Positions 22,815 through 35,907 of a stretch of 64,000 nt of DNA are shown here, one piece after another (within the stretch, counting starts at the first letter, position 1; each line of letters begins with the position of its first letter). Made by a program: the position numbers and the translations under genes. The notes beneath the pieces are model-generated. The model made no database searches. It was given only the letters and a program-made list of their open reading frames with translations, and had not been told where the DNA came from. The stretch is from contig JALGAS010000007.1 of NCBI GenBank assembly GCA_023078685.1, positions 3,162,001 through 3,226,000 of the forward strand. Reading direction: 5' to 3'. This DNA is from Neopestalotiopsis rosae (taxonomy: Eukaryota > Ascomycota > Sordariomycetes > Amphisphaeriales > Sporocadaceae).

Positions 22815-23672
22815 ATGTCTGCCACCAACAGTGAAACGGCGGGGAATCCAAGTTCGGAAAAAGTTCAGAACGACCCCGTACCGGCCCCGGAGCAGCAGCA
22901 GCCGCCCCAGCAACCGGGTGCCGAGAATACCGCATCATCATCGTCAACATCAACACATCCAGGAGAAAATGCTGCCGTCGGCCCCGAAGAGGAAGCCAGC
23001 GCGGCGTCCTACGAGGAGGAGCACGTGCACAGCGTCTACGAGTCCATCGCCCCGCACTTTTCCGCGACGCGGTACAAGCCGTGGCCCGTCATTGCCTCGT
23101 TCCTGACCTCGCTGGCACCCGGGTCCGTCGGCCTCGACGTCGGCTGCGGCAATGGCAAGTACCTGGCCGTGAACCCCTTGGTGCACATTGTGGGCTCGGA
23201 CCGGAGCGCCAACCTGGTCCGCATCGCGCGCGACCACGGCGGGCGCGAGCGCGGTTGTGATGTCGCCGTTGCCGACGGGCTCGCTCTGCCTTTCCCTCCC
23301 GGCCGCGCCGACTTCGCCATTTGCGTCGCCGTTGTGCATCACATGTCCACGCGGGCCCGGAGGCGCGAGGCCGTGGCCGCCCTGCTCGAGGCTGTGCGTC
23401 CCGGATCCGGCAAGGTTCTCGTCTACGTCTGGGCGCTCGAGCAAAAGAGCAGCCGCCGCGGCTGGGACGAGGGCGCCGACCAGGATCAGTTGGTACCCTG
23501 GGTATACCGACCCAAGACCCAACCCGATGGCAGTGGAGATACCACGTACCAGCGGTATTACCATTTATACCGCAAGGGTGAGCTCGAGGAAGACCTCGTG
23601 GCCGTGGGCGGCAGGATTGTCGACAGTGGCTATGATAGAGACAATTGGTGGGCCGTGGCTAGCCGGGACTGA
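22815..23672 (+). CDS. trm9: Trm9-like tRNA (wobble uridine) methyltransferase
   Basis: An intronless frame of 285 residues. The ATG at 22815 is taken as start; the frame is open further upstream but without an ATG. Residues 1-66 are low-complexity (Glu, Gln, Pro, Ser) and likely disordered. The conserved Trm9 start follows: EEEHVHSVYESIAPHFS and TRYKPWP. SAM motif I is VGLDVGCGNGKY (about 105-116), with an acidic VGSDRS motif II, then CVAVVHHM. The C-terminus has LVPWVYRP and YYHLYRKGELEEDL. Trm9, with a Trm112 partner, completes mcm5U at the wobble position of tRNA-Arg and tRNA-Glu in the cytoplasm and affects decoding under stress. The role is inferred from family. The gene is convergent with the Myb gene downstream. 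Confidence 0.92.
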   Translation: MSATNSETAGNPSSEKVQNDPVPAPEQQQPPQQPGAENTASSSSTSTHPGENAAVGPEEEASAASYEEEHVHSVYESIAPHFSATRYKPWPVIASFLTSLAPGSVGLDVGCGNGKYLAVNPLVHIVGSDRSANLVRIARDHGGRERGCDVAVADGLALPFPPGRADFAICVAVVHHMSTRARRREAVAALLEAVRPGSGKVLVYVWALEQKSSRRGWDEGADQDQLVPWVYRPKTQPDGSGDTTYQRYYHLYRKGELEEDLVAVGGRIVDSGYDRDNWWAVASRD

Positions 23673-25021
23673 GATGACAATTTCTGCCATCATCAAGAAT
23701 AATAAATCAAAACACCATGTCGCATTTCTCTGAAGAACTTTGTAAAACGCCTCAAGTCTGCAGTGCCTGCCATCCTCCTCTCCATACATAGAAATTTCAT
23801 CACCTCCGTCGCCAAACGTGACAGATGCACACTAGATCAGATTCTCTACCCTCAATTTTCAATGGAAGAACCAACAAGAGAACAGGAAACGAGCATGAAT
23901 GGATAAATGAACAAGTAGAACATAAAACAACAATAAGAAAGGAAACCAAAAACCATGCATCTCGCTGCCAGCGCCGGTACCTCCCGCCTCCCGCCATGTG
24001 TTATTCATATGTCATTGCCGCGTGTCAGAATCGAGAGAAATAAAAAGCGACAGTTGAAAGCAAAAAGCAACCTTGAGACAATGACCACATCCAACTATTC
24101 AAAAAACCTCCAGAATGCAGGGCTCGCTGGGGGAAACCAGAGAAAGCAACTTTTTGGTGTGTAAACGTTCAACCCCCTTAACCCCCTGGACACCGACTCC
24201 CCCAAACCGCTGACCGACCAGGTAAAAACCAACCGACCCGACCCCGTCCGACCACTGCCGTGATGAATCTTTTTGGTTTGCCTTGCCTTTTTCCGGGAAT
24301 CCGCCCCTTTGACCACCCGGCCGAGAGTTCGCAAAACAGAGCCACAAATGTTAACATGTATGTATGTCGTCTCCATGGGAGGATGATGATTTGTTTTCTT
24401 CCTCTTGCTTTCTTCTTTTCCCCTTCTTGTCCACCTCTTAATAACGGTCGATCGTTTCACTGCACTGCAACGGTAAGCAGGCAAGAAGAGGAGCCCCAAA
24501 AAGAAAATGGGAAAAAAAAAAAGCAAAAAGCAATCAGTGACAGCGGTACATCCCCAGTCAAAAACCTCCGGCATGTGTTGCTTGCCTTCCCCCCTTGCAC
24601 AAACCATACCAATCCCCAAGAAGCAATCAATCTCAAAAGAAGAATCCCAGGTATTGATTGATAGAATGCATGCTCGCTTGCTTCAAGCCCATAATGCTGG
24701 GGTTTTGGGTATGTTCTGGATGACGAGAATGGTATTGTATGTAACGAGGAATGTTATGTAAATGTATGTAAAATGAAGAAGTCATCTATGCTGCATTGCG
24801 TGTCGTATTCGTTTCCGTTGGCAAAAAGTGTTTGCTGCGTGACAAGATCAAGTTGTAAAAATGACAAGGTCAAATATCATGAGTTGCGAAGATCAAAGTG
24901 GTTATCTGGCAATACGTTGACTCCTTCAAAAATTCGAAGTTCGATCTTTTCCTCCCCCATTTCTTTATTTTCTTTCAGCTTTTCTTCGTAGATCGTTTCC
25001 TCGTTGACTTTACTTTTCCCA
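23673..25021. other. Convergent 3' region, trm9 / Myb factor
   Basis: This 1.35-kb spacer lies between two convergent genes and holds their 3' untranslated regions. It is A-rich, with AATAAA near 23699-23705, and has runs of A at about 24507-24525. Short frames overlap on both strands without motif. No gene is seen. Confidence 0.5.
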
Positions 25022-26476
25022 TCAAGGCATATGACGCGGTATTGATTGCTCGAATCCTGACTCCATGTGTCTTCTCCTGCTCGACTCGGGCTGTGCGTAC
25101 TCGGGACTTCGCCGACGCTTGGAAGTGCTGCTGCTGCTGCTCGCTGCGTCGATGAGGGGTGGGTAGGTCATTGCTGGGAAGTAAGGGCCGGGGCTTGCCG
25201 TTGAGCTTTGCGCGGGACTCACGGTGGGTGCTCCAACCGAGTAAGCGGGTGTACTGTACGGGCTCACTCCCGTCGTCAGTTCGGCCAGGCCCGGGAGCAT
25301 GCCAGGTCGGGACTGGCTGTTTTGCGTCTGAATCGGGGCCAGAGGCCCACCTGCCGTGTGTGAATAGCCGGGCGGCTCGTTGGGCTGTTCCGAGTGCATG
25401 ATGGGTAAATGTGCGGGTGGTGGTTCCGTACGTGATGACACGATTGGGCCCAGAGTTCGACTCGGCGGCGGGCCAGGAGACGGTCCCGGTGGCAGTGGGG
25501 GTATGACTGTTCGACCGTAACTGCTTCTCGACGAAGGATCGATGGTTTCTCGGAAAATGCTGCCCTGGGAACGGGAATGTCCATGGCCCCGGTGGTGCGG
25601 GCGACTACTGCTGGCGCCGGAGGAAGAACCTTGATGCTGCTGTTGCTGTTGCTGCTGCTGCTGTAAATTGTCCGTAGATGCTAACGCAAATGGTGTCACT
25701 CCTGCACGTCTAGCCATTTCCTGCTCTCCTAATTGCCAGTGCATGGCTTCGACGGCTCGCCATGGTATTGCCATTTCATCTGCGACTTTTGCCCACATTT
25801 CGGGTTTTAGCCTAAGTAAGAAGCCATCAGTCAACTTGTCAAACAAACCACAGAATCAAGAAGGGAGAATAGGCGAGATAAGAGAATGTCATTGGTGTTT
25901 CATGAGTTCTCGCCCCGCAATGTCAAATAGCCATTGTGTCACTTCAACTGCTTATATAGAATGAGGAGAAGACCCGCGGACTTACCGATCGTACAGTCTT
26001 GCCAACTTTGTCTTGCGCTCGTCATCCCAGTCACTCCGCTTCTCCAAGTAGTTCTGATAGTGAAGCCGACAGCTGATGGGACTTCTGTGAGACAGCCGCT
26101 TCGAAATGTCGTCCCACTTCATGCCACCGCCGCGTAGCTCAATAATGAGGGCGTCCTCCTCGGGCGACCACTTTTGCTGCTTCTTGGCCGGCGGTGGCGA
26201 GCTATGATGCGCTGATGGGTGACCGCGCTTGCCACCGCCGCCGCCTGAAGATCCCGTAATTGGGTGATTTGGTGGTCTCGGAGCAGGCCCGATCCGCGGC
26301 ACTTCTGAATAGAGCCGATGCCCCGTGGGCGCCGGCGCTGCTGTGGTAGCCACGGTGGAAGTTGGTACGAAGGCTACCAAAGGGGTGTTCCTGCCGCTAT
26401 TGCTATTTTGAGACGCAGAGTCTACGATGGAAGACTCATGCAAGTCGGAAGCCTTGAGAAGGGAAGTGATATCCAC
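25022..26476 (-). CDS. Two-repeat Myb/SANT DNA-binding transcription factor
   Basis: Two exons, complement(join(25022..25811,25986..26476)), give 426 residues. A Ser/Thr/Pro/Gly-rich N-terminus is followed by a basic PPPAKKQQ stretch and a first Myb repeat at about 101-147 (KWSPEEDALIIELR, then MKWDDISKRL and RSPISCRLHYQNYL). A second repeat at about 148-200 (DDERKTKLARLYD, then MWAKVADEM and WRAVEAMHWQLG) is interrupted by the intron. The rest is low-complexity: a poly-Gln run, His-, Pro- and Ser-rich regions, and a basic C-terminal SKRRRSPE that may be a nuclear signal. It resembles conserved filamentous-fungal Myb-like regulators of development, but I cannot name the orthologue. The protein is expected to be nuclear. 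The gene has a very long upstream region (see 26477-35907). Confidence 0.88.
25634..25663 (-). repeat. CAG/CAA tract coding poly-Gln
   Basis: On the minus strand a run of CAG/CAA codons encodes about nine Gln residues in the Myb factor, shortly after the second repeat. Length variation here would change an activation-type region and leave the DNA-binding part intact. Confidence 0.85.
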
Positions 26477-29165
26477 GTTGTCGATGAATACTCGAAAGCC
26501 CCAAGATGTCTAGCCCACCTGGCTAGTCTGTCAAGAACAGCTGACCACTGGCACAGTGAAAGGTATGCGAGTACTGTCTATAGACAACGTTCAGGTTCTG
26601 GTAGTGATGCTGGGAATTTCAAGTCGATGAACTGTTTCCCCGCCAGATGACTACCTACGGTTTTGGGGTTGTTGCGAGAGCTAAATAGTCAATGGTGACA
26701 CGAGTAGGATCAACCTCCGATAAGTCGACAGAACACAAAAGAATGGATCGACTTTCAACAATGGGTAGATGGTTGTAGTTGTCTAACCTCTGCCGTATAA
26801 ATCAATGACTGGGCAGGAAGTTGGTGATCGTTGTTGCTGAATGGGTATTCTTGAAAGAAGAAGGAAGGAAGGATGAAAGAAAGAAGAAGAAGGCTCGTTT
26901 AGATGTAAAGACCCAAGATTGAGAAAGTGTGGCTTGCGTTTTGATATGCCAACATGACTGGCTGCTCGCTATTCAGGCAGCTATCCACCGATGGACAATG
27001 TGTTATTTTGGAGAACAGGAGAAAGGCGGGTGAATACGTCAATCGGACTAAAGTATCTTTTTGTTCTTTCGTCCCAATGCCTGGTTAGTTAGCTAGAACA
27101 ATCTTGAGTCGACGGTCAACATCTCAGGTGGAGTAGTGGCATCGTATGTAGAACAGAAGCAGGATAGTGGAGTTTCCACGTCGGGAACTTGCGTAGTGCA
27201 GATTTGGACGTCAAGGAAAAGAAAGTATAGGAAAAGAATTTTTTTCCCTCTTACACAAGAGGAAAACCACGGTGAACTGGGAAGGCTACGGCGGTCACAG
27301 TGGATGAGAGAACCTGGGCGCTGGGGGTTGAGGTAAGGTGACAGGGAAGCAGGCACAGGGGCACACCAAAATAGGAAGCAGGTGTTGACCGGGGAGGGGT
27401 GCGAGTTGAAAAGGAGTGAGCCAAAGAAAACAGGTAAATCTAGGTGGGTAGGGTTGTGGAGCCGGAGAACAGCAATTTGTTTTCTGAATCTATATGTAAA
27501 CGTGACCGGCTATAACAGAGAGAGGCAAAGCAAAGTAGAGCCCAAAGAAAGTCAAGTGTGTCGCCAAAAGTGTCTGTCTGTCTGGCTGGGGAACCCAAGG
27601 ACTCGGACCAGCGGCTTACAACGAGAGATGTACTAGTAGGCAGGAGATAGGTCAGGTAGCCAGCCAGCCAGCTAACAACGGAGCAATAAGGTAAGGTAGG
27701 AGCATATTTCATGGATGGATGGGTGGAATAGATGGCATCACTTACACCCTACACCACTCGTTGGTTCATTCACTCACCCACTCAGTCGCGCGCTTGGAGA
27801 GCCAGGCAAGGCGTTGTCGATGAAGCAGACAGAGCCTTGAGAACCGCACACCCTTGCTGATCTACTCAAGGGAGGCAACCGCTTGGTTGCCGATAGCATG
27901 GAGACATGTAAGTAAGTGTGTATGTAGTGGAGTGTACTGGTAGTAGAGTTCATTGCGAGCCGCAGATGGTGTTAGAACCCCCTCTAAGTATGTTCATCCA
28001 TCCAGTTCAGTTCAAGTTCAGTTCCAAGCCACCCGATGTGTTGTCCGCCATGCGAGCTGTGGTTGTGGACAAGGGCCTTGATGACATGGCCACGAAACCA
28101 TGCATGAGCTGCTCGCGGTAGGTACTCAACAAAGTCCAAAGTCGCAAGGACAGGACAGACGATGGTAGACTGAGTTCCCAATTCAGTCCAGTCTACCAAA
28201 CCGATCCTACCTAATAAAAGTGGTTTGTGCCCTTTTTGGCGGCTGGTGCTACTACTCGACTTCAGCGTACAAATGTCTGTCCTTTTTCGTCTCGTGACTA
28301 GCGCTAATGAGAAAGGGTTTTGATGAGTTTCGATCAAGTAAAAAATGGCGCAAAGTTCCCATGAGAGTGAAAAGAGAAGGGCAATAATTAATGGTAAGAG
28401 GCGACGCAAAAAGCGCCGAATATTCCATCCGAGTCGCCAGTCTAGTGTTCCAAAAGAAGCTCAGAAGAAGGGCCTGAGACAGGGTGTTGCTTGTCAAACT
28501 CGATCAAAAATGGCCTGGTTCTACCCGATATTAGGCATGGGTTGCGAGCCAAGTTGCAAGCGCAGGTAGGTACAAAGTGCGCACTTGCACAGAGAGAGTG
28601 GCAGAGTATGGGTAGTATGTATTGACTGTATGTATGTAGGTCGAGCCTAGGTACAGTAGGTAGGTACAGGAAGGAAAAAAGAGGGCTGAATGAAGACCCG
28701 GATGCTGGGGCTCCAGTCGTAGTCAGTGAACCTCGTGCTGGTTAGGTACTATGCCTTGCTTGCCTTGGGCCTGGCCTAGACTGTACTTGGGTGTCCGGGT
28801 GCGTACTATGTAGAATGAGAGGAGACGGAGAGTGAAAGAAAGAACGCATATGCACATCAAGCATCCCATTCATCAGATCCCACCCTTGGAACTTTGTCAA
28901 TCCATGTCTATGCTATGCCGAACCCGTGCCCGGGGCCAGCAACGAACCATTCAGTCGCGCGAGCGCTGTTCGACGAGCGAGTGAGGAGCTAGGTATAGGG
29001 CAATTATGACGGGGCCTGGACGAAGGAAGCGAATCGGAGAATAAGATGCCCAGGAGAAAGGCCCCTGGTAAATTGGGACGATCAGGTGGCTGTCAAGCGA
29101 TGCGTACCTAAACCTGTGGGGAGACTGAAACCCGAGCGGTACGTAGGTATAATGCCTCTAGCCCC

Positions 29166-29189
29166 CAGCCCAGCCCAGCCCCAGCCCAG
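29166..29189. repeat. CAGCC-type short tandem repeat
   Basis: About four or five imperfect copies of CAGCC/CAGCCC inside the Myb upstream region. It is a simple repeat with no evident product. Confidence 0.75.
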
Positions 29190-32100
29190 TGCTAGTTGTT
29201 GATGCAGCTACAGTATAGAGGGTAGGCAAGGTAGGGTACATGGTGCAGTGCTGGGCAGGTAGTGTTCTATACCTGGTGGACGGATGTACCTACCGATGCT
29301 ATACTAGTTACCATACAACAAATACATTGTTTGACAATCCACCGATCCTATCTAGATGAACCAGCATTCGTCCATCCTTACGTACATACATCCTTCCCTC
29401 CATTGGACAGACCGCAATCGAATGACGAGGCATTGTCATTTTTGGGTCAACGGCATTGCTCGGAAAGATCAGCCAGGCTGGCTACTGCCCCCAAAATAGT
29501 CTAACGTTAGGCAAAAACGCTCGCGATCTGAACCTGCTCAATCATTCTGAGGATGGAGGGGTGTTCCCTTCCCTCTGTAGCGCCTTTCTCGTCTATGTAT
29601 AGAAGGAGGGGGGTCATTCGCCCCTTTGCTTCAGAGGAGCGTTAAGCGCACAACATAGCGGGAGGAGGGGAACTTGTGGATATAGTGGATGATGGAATGG
29701 AGAATGGAGAATCCAGATTCTGCTTGTTCCTATCATCGTGAAGAAGTTTTCGATCCCCCGGCAGATGGGATCCATGGTTCGTCTGGGTTCCGAGTCGTGG
29801 CATTCTGGACTAACGTAAAGGTGGAGGAGTAGAGATATGGGGGGTGTGTACTGTAGTATGTGTGTGCGTGGGCGGGCGCGGACCAGTACCGCAGTCTGGT
29901 GCACTTGTTACCGCACAATACTAGGAAATCAGTAGCGGACTCGTCTATTCATTGCGTATCAGATAGTTGTAGACTAGGGCTGCGATCCTCTTTTCTCCAT
30001 GATCATCCATCTCTAGGGTTCTATTTCATCTCGAATGTAGTGCAGTGCCGCGGACAGCGCCATGGGAAGGGCCGGTTTAGGGCTGGGATGGATGCTAGGG
30101 GACGCTACGGTCTTGGACGAGTTCCACGTTGGTGTTGAACACTAAGGTATGTGGGAGTTCTAGGTGGTGTAAGTAAGATAGGTTATGTGCATGTATCTGC
30201 GTTAGGTATGTACAGCAGTAGATCATTCAACATCACAGTTGAAAAGATGACGCGGGACCGGGACAGAGTGCGTAGGGACAGACAAGACAGATACACCTGG
30301 AAGTTGGAACGCACAGAGCTCATTGTCTGTGCGTCACGGCTGAGCCTCAACATGCTTTCCGGTGTCCGTTCCTACACACAATCATCATACACACGGCGTT
30401 TAAGGTGAGGTCTTTCTCGACGACATCCGACGAAGCAGGCAATGCGAATGAATGCGCTCAGAAGGTAAAAGAGAATTATGTCACATATGGAGTCTCCTTG
30501 ACGCGACCCCGGGGCGGCGAGTCGTCAATGCTCCGTGAACCGGGAATAACCCTTTTGGAGTGATGAACTGGCGGTCAGCTATGCGCGCCGTCGCCGCTTC
30601 GCCAGGGAACGGGGCTTTTCCCATTGACCTGACGGTTCCGAATAGTATAAAGCTTTCAGTGTAATAGATATTGAGTAATATATGTATTCCAACAGATGAG
30701 TAGCAGATAGCGGACCCAAGCTTCCTGGGCTATAATCGGCATAGGATATTGTCAAAGATGGGTACAGTGGTTCATAGTGTACAGTGCTGGTGTTTTGTCA
30801 CATCTCATCACGAACCATGATCTACCTCACCTCCAACACAAACCTTGGATGCCGGGGCATGGTTCGGTAGGAAGCGAGCCAGGCCCTTCTCATACACTAA
30901 TACCTGGTTCGCCCCTGTCGTGTCTCTGGCCTGGCAATGAAATGGGGCATCTAAAGGCTGATCATGAATCCCGTAACAAGCGGGTGCGGTGTCGCGACCA
31001 TGCTTTTTGTTTTTATCTCCTCTCTGCCTTTTCCCATCAAAGCCATTGTTGTCGCTATGGTGTGAAATGACACCTCTCCCGGGCTCCCCCAGGAAGGGGG
31101 TTCGCTTTGCTTTTTAGACGGTCAGTTGTAACAGGACAATAATCCCCGGCGCTCCGTGTGCCTCCTTCTTGGCTCGGAGCCGAATGTGGGATAGAGTCTA
31201 TGCAGCCTAACGTAGCTCAGATGATTTTGTTCAGATCGATGCATGCATTTCATCTCGAGGCCAGGCTAGGGGCGGAGAGGAGCCGTAGAAGGGTGTGTGA
31301 GAGAGATGAAGCGGGGGTGTAAGCCAGAAGCTACGACTCGTATGAGCGCTTGCGTACCATTTGAGATGCTACCGTGCAATAAATAACAGAGAGGTTATAT
31401 ACATTAGTGAAGAGACTGAATAGTAAAAAGATCACCGGCACCGTGGGCTAATAAGACAACGATGGGAATGCTGGTGGGGGTCTTTCGGCACCGGCTCGTC
31501 TAGGTGCATTCTCTGGCCACAATTTGCCCTGTCAGCCGCCCTTCCTGATCTTTCTAGCCTGGACACACATAAGCACACGTTAGCATCTCATGCCTTGTAT
31601 GCACCTGTAGCGCACGAGATAGTGTAGGTAGTGTACCAGTAGGGCAGACACTTGCAGACAAGCTTAACCTAGGTCCGAAAAAGGACACTTTCTTATTACA
31701 CAATCGATCGCATCGACACCACTCGAAATTAGCTAAGGCAGGCAGCCGGCCGAACGGCCATGTAGAAAGAGAGATCTCTCCTAACATAGGTCAGTGAGAA
31801 TTATACAATACATGCTCCTGGCAGGCACAACTCACTCTGCCAAAAATGCGACCATTCAAGAATTTGTCTAAGGTTAGGTGTGCGGGCAGGTCCCTTGTAC
31901 AACATTGTCCTACTTCGGACTGGTGGCGGTAAGAAAGCCTCAATACCTGAACCTCCTCAGCCGCTTCCTGCCACACTACAGTGACGGTGGACGGGTTGAG
32001 TGAGTGAATGAGTGACTGAGATTTCAGCAGTCATTCATATCTGCTTGATTGCTGCCCAAGACTAGCACTCATAGATTCCCGGGTAGTAGACTAGTCGAAG

Positions 32101-35029
32101 ACGATCCTATCAAAAGGCATCTCATCTACATGGTTTCGTTCCTGTTTTGCTCCTCCCGCCGATTTGGCCGCCGCCACAGACAATTTTAACAGCCAAGCGC
32201 TATAGCCTGGAGCGGGTGGCGCCCACCAGCACCATGGACCATGAACGTATATTAAGCATGGCATTGTCAAAATGTGATTGCCATTGTTTCCAGCCAAGGA
32301 CAACCGAATTATGCGATTATAAAAGCAATATACGTACTTCAGGGAGAGACATAACAGCAGTACCCAGTATCAGCCTCCCTCGAACACACGTAATAAACGA
32401 GGCGGCGCATCAAGGGCATCGTGTGTTTCTGCTAGGGGGCTCCTACCTCTCATCCAGTCAAAAGCGCTGCTTACAGGCCAGCGCATGACGTGCAACCTCC
32501 GAGAGAGATCAAGCGAGCACCAGCTTGCACACAAATTACCCGTTCATCCGTCCATTTCCTACGTACGTGACAAGGCCAACAAGTATCACTGACAGATGAG
32601 GCAATGTCAGCGGTACGTACTTTGTACGCTCGGGCAGGTAGGCATTCAATTAGTCAGTCAATCTTCGGGCCATCGCTTTGGGCTGCTTAGCTCGGCGTTT
32701 CCCACGCATCGGCACCCTCAACCATTGATTGCCCAATGACTCCATTCATGCCCTAAAAATGATCAGATCAAAGCAGCTTTCCATATGTTGTAGGCACGCT
32801 GATCCGCAAGACTGGAGTCTAGTTAGGTAGAGTCTGGAGTCTAGCCCCTAGAAATGATGGGGACGTTGACGCTTTGTTGGGCTAGACCTAGCGATCCTCC
32901 TGTCGGTTCCAGCCTTACAATACATAGTCCTACTTTTACTGCGCCATGACATGAACACGGACGGCGTGTTAGCAAACGTCATCAAGATGTTTGCTGATAC
33001 AAATCCCGAACTGTGAATATCGGAGACAAAGTAGAAGAAGAAATAATGATAAAAAAAAAAAAAATACGCTCCGTGGTAAATGAACTAACACCTAGCTACA
33101 CGCCCCCTTCCTGTTTTGAAATTTTATCAATCACACCGACAGCAAAGCAAGGAGCAGAAGGCAGGAGACGGCGGCTGGCGCCTTGATCCAAGCAGACAGC
33201 GGCTCGTGGCAGCACCAGGGGCGCCTTTCAATCCCAAACTACAAGAAGATCTCGAACATACGCACGAGAGAGCGGTGAAAGGTCAAGGGCCCTTCATGTT
33301 GTGAGGGGCAAGGCAGTGTGTATGTCTTAGAATGTTGCAGCAACAATGGATCGCGCGGGGGGTTTCCCAATTACAGTGATTACCTGAGCTTCAATATCTT
33401 GGATAGGGACAACTATTTTGCTTTTCACAAGAATCACTCGGTCAAGTTCCCTTTGACCAGCCGCCGATCTACTGGCTGACGGGGGCTCGGCTCCGTCTTC
33501 CGCAGAAAGTCAAAATGGGTTTGGGAGAAAAAGGACCCAACCCGCCTTCTTGCTTTGACAGGACACTTCACAACTCTACTTTTTCTTGATGTCGTGGCGC
33601 AATACTGAGGCAAGGAAAAACGAATCCCAAGTTGCCAAGCCAAGGAACACGACCAACCTTTCCCCCCTCTCCCTCCCGCTGTCTTCTGTGCTGTGAACAT
33701 CTAAAACGTGCTTGCTCAAATTGCGTTTGCATTGACGTCGGGATGATTGGATCACCTTCGGCCTGGGCTGCAATCTGCACGCACGTAGCACACATACTCT
33801 GTACATAGCTGGCCTGGCAGGCTGGTCGGCTCAGATCCCTGCCCTGTCCTGTCCTGTGTGCCCCTCGTCCCTCTTTGCTGCCGCTGCGGTCTGGGGCTCC
33901 ACGAGGCTGTCCGGGATTTCTGGGATTTGATGGACAAACCGGGTATGCTAGGAAAGCCTCCCCCCAAACTTAATCATATTGTTCCCGTTTGAAGATCGTC
34001 TGCCGGGCCACAGCCACCAAACCAGCAGGCCAAGGCAGCTAACCTACCTACTATGCTCTGCAGTGTCCCTTAGCTAATAGCTCACATGGCAGTGCGGGAA
34101 CCGCATGAGTTACTGACGCGCATAGCTGATGGCAGGTAGTATAGGCATGTATCTCTTTCAGGTGCTACTAGTCGTCTAGGTATCTGTACGAAGTATACAG
34201 GTCTCTTTTACCGGAAATGGCATATCAATATCATTGTCGTAAATGTGCCCAACCAAAAGCCAAGCTCAGCGTGTCGCATCCACCTATTGTGTTTGAACGA
34301 TGCAGATTGAGTTATCACCGGGTTTCAACATACCGACTTTGACTGACTATCATGGCCAAGAAGCCTCGCGACGAGACACGTTGACCTTCATCTGGGTCCG
34401 TGTCATGGATAATGAATGTCGCGATGCGGCCGCCCTCGTGTCGAAAAACCAATGAGGAATTCCAGTATGAAGACGGTGCAAACGAGGACCGTCCAATAGC
34501 ATGTGATTATAGTTGGCTTTTTACCCTGTTACTATCGTAGATGCAAGCAGGCAGAGGGCAAATAGCATTTGGCATTTGGGTGAGAAGGGTTGATGCATAA
34601 CGCATAAAGCCATTCATTCACTTCCCTGCTCGATTAGGCCTGTGAAAAAAGAGATTCGAGTAATGTAGAATGCCAACGCCCATCAGTCTTTTTCTGAGCG
34701 GGCTCTGTTGGATGATCTAGATCATGTACGAAGTATGTATATTACATCACATACATGACCAACTTGCTGTCTCGATTGGGACCACACATGTCAAATTGAT
34801 CTTGGCACATTATTTGGAGGCAACACTTAGATGGATGTCGCAGTCTGCCGCACGGGAGGTCTCGAGTATTCTAGCTTGTTCGTCTATTCCTTACAAAAGA
34901 ACAGAGTCTAGAACTGCCAGCAGATGCATGCCGAGACGGAATGAAGCAATTCTAGGATTCTTAAAGTCGATTGCAATCGCGTGGAAACCTTGTTGCCTCT
35001 TGTGAACGAACAGGTGCTGCTCCATCAAG

Positions 35030-35059
35030 TTCGTTCGTCCGTCCGTCCGTTCGTTCGTC
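35030..35059. repeat. TTCG/TCCG tetranucleotide array
   Basis: Seven tetranucleotide units arranged as two TTCG, three TCCG, two TTCG. It is followed by a G-rich stretch at about 35078-35130. It lies about 850 bases upstream of the cofactor B gene. Confidence 0.85.
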
Positions 35060-35907
35060 AATCTATCGGGGATCGGAGTGAGGGGGGAGCGGGAGGGGGA
35101 CGGGGACGTGGACGGGGGGGTATGGAGGGGCGCTCGCCCCCTGTGGCTAAGCAAGGTAGGTAACAAATGTAGAGGAGGGTGGCTTTGCTAGCCTAACCAC
35201 GCTGTCGGGTTGCCGCCCACACTTGACGCTTGCCTTCCATCGCAGGCAACGGAGAATTTCCCAACTGTGCCCCTGCCTTGTGCTGCCCAAGGCCCTAATC
35301 AAGCTGCACTGCAGAATAGGAGGGGGAGGGGATTGGAGGGGTAGGCCCGAGATAGGCTACGATTACAAACACCATCATCAACCGTTCAGTGCAAATCAAG
35401 ACACGCAGCGATTCGCGACCCCTACATTGGACTTCAGGGCAAACTGTTGTTTCCTTGTCTCGCTGAAAACCCGACAAAACTGCTTTCCAACTTGGCGCAA
35501 TTGCGACTGGCTCCTTACGAGCATTTCGTCCCAACCCGTAAGTAACCCAAAAAGCCTTAGTCACAAGGACCTGCACCGGCGTGCCGGGATTCAACTGTCA
35601 CCTGAAAATGTAAACCACCACTCCAAAACCGGCATCTCGGCTGACCCGTTCACTAGAGCCTCATCTCACGGCGTAATCGGGCACATCCACTATTTGTGTC
35701 ACATCACAGCTGCCGAAAAGTGCTGGATTAAGCTTTGTTTCGGTGGTCCATCAACACTCGCCAGTGCCTTCTCGTTCTGACAAGCGGTTGTTTGAGTCTG
35801 ATTGATCTGTGCGGTTTCTTGCTCGGATCATCCAGCTCCAGTCTGCGCGCACTAGCTCACGTCAAATAAAAGGCGAAAGAAGAAGTAGAACCCAGAAATA
35901 GAACAAG

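Larger units (their letters stand above)
26477..35907. other. 9.4-kb gene-free region between divergent Myb factor and cofactor B genes
   Basis: No convincing coding frame, RNA gene or transposon was recognised across 9.4 kb. The part nearest the Myb gene (26477-27400) has a purine-rich tract at about 26852-26893 and is probably its 5' leader and promoter. The middle contains many copies of short related words such as GTAGGTAGGTAC, CTACCTAC and TACCTACC, CAGCC-type repeats (27658-27672, 29166-29189), a 14-base A run (33051-33064) and a TTCG/TCCG array (35030-35059). Long 5' regions of this type are known for some fungal developmental regulators. Whether this one is transcribed cannot be judged here. 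Confidence 0.55.

Noticed and set aside
35030..35059. TTCG/TCCG array considered as a telomere-like or satellite element
   Set aside because: The unit does not match the fungal TTAGGG telomere repeat and the array is only 30 bases long.
35223..35780. 185-codon plus-strand frame just upstream of the cofactor B gene
   Set aside because: It sits in the expected promoter, starts without a good ATG and has no domain.
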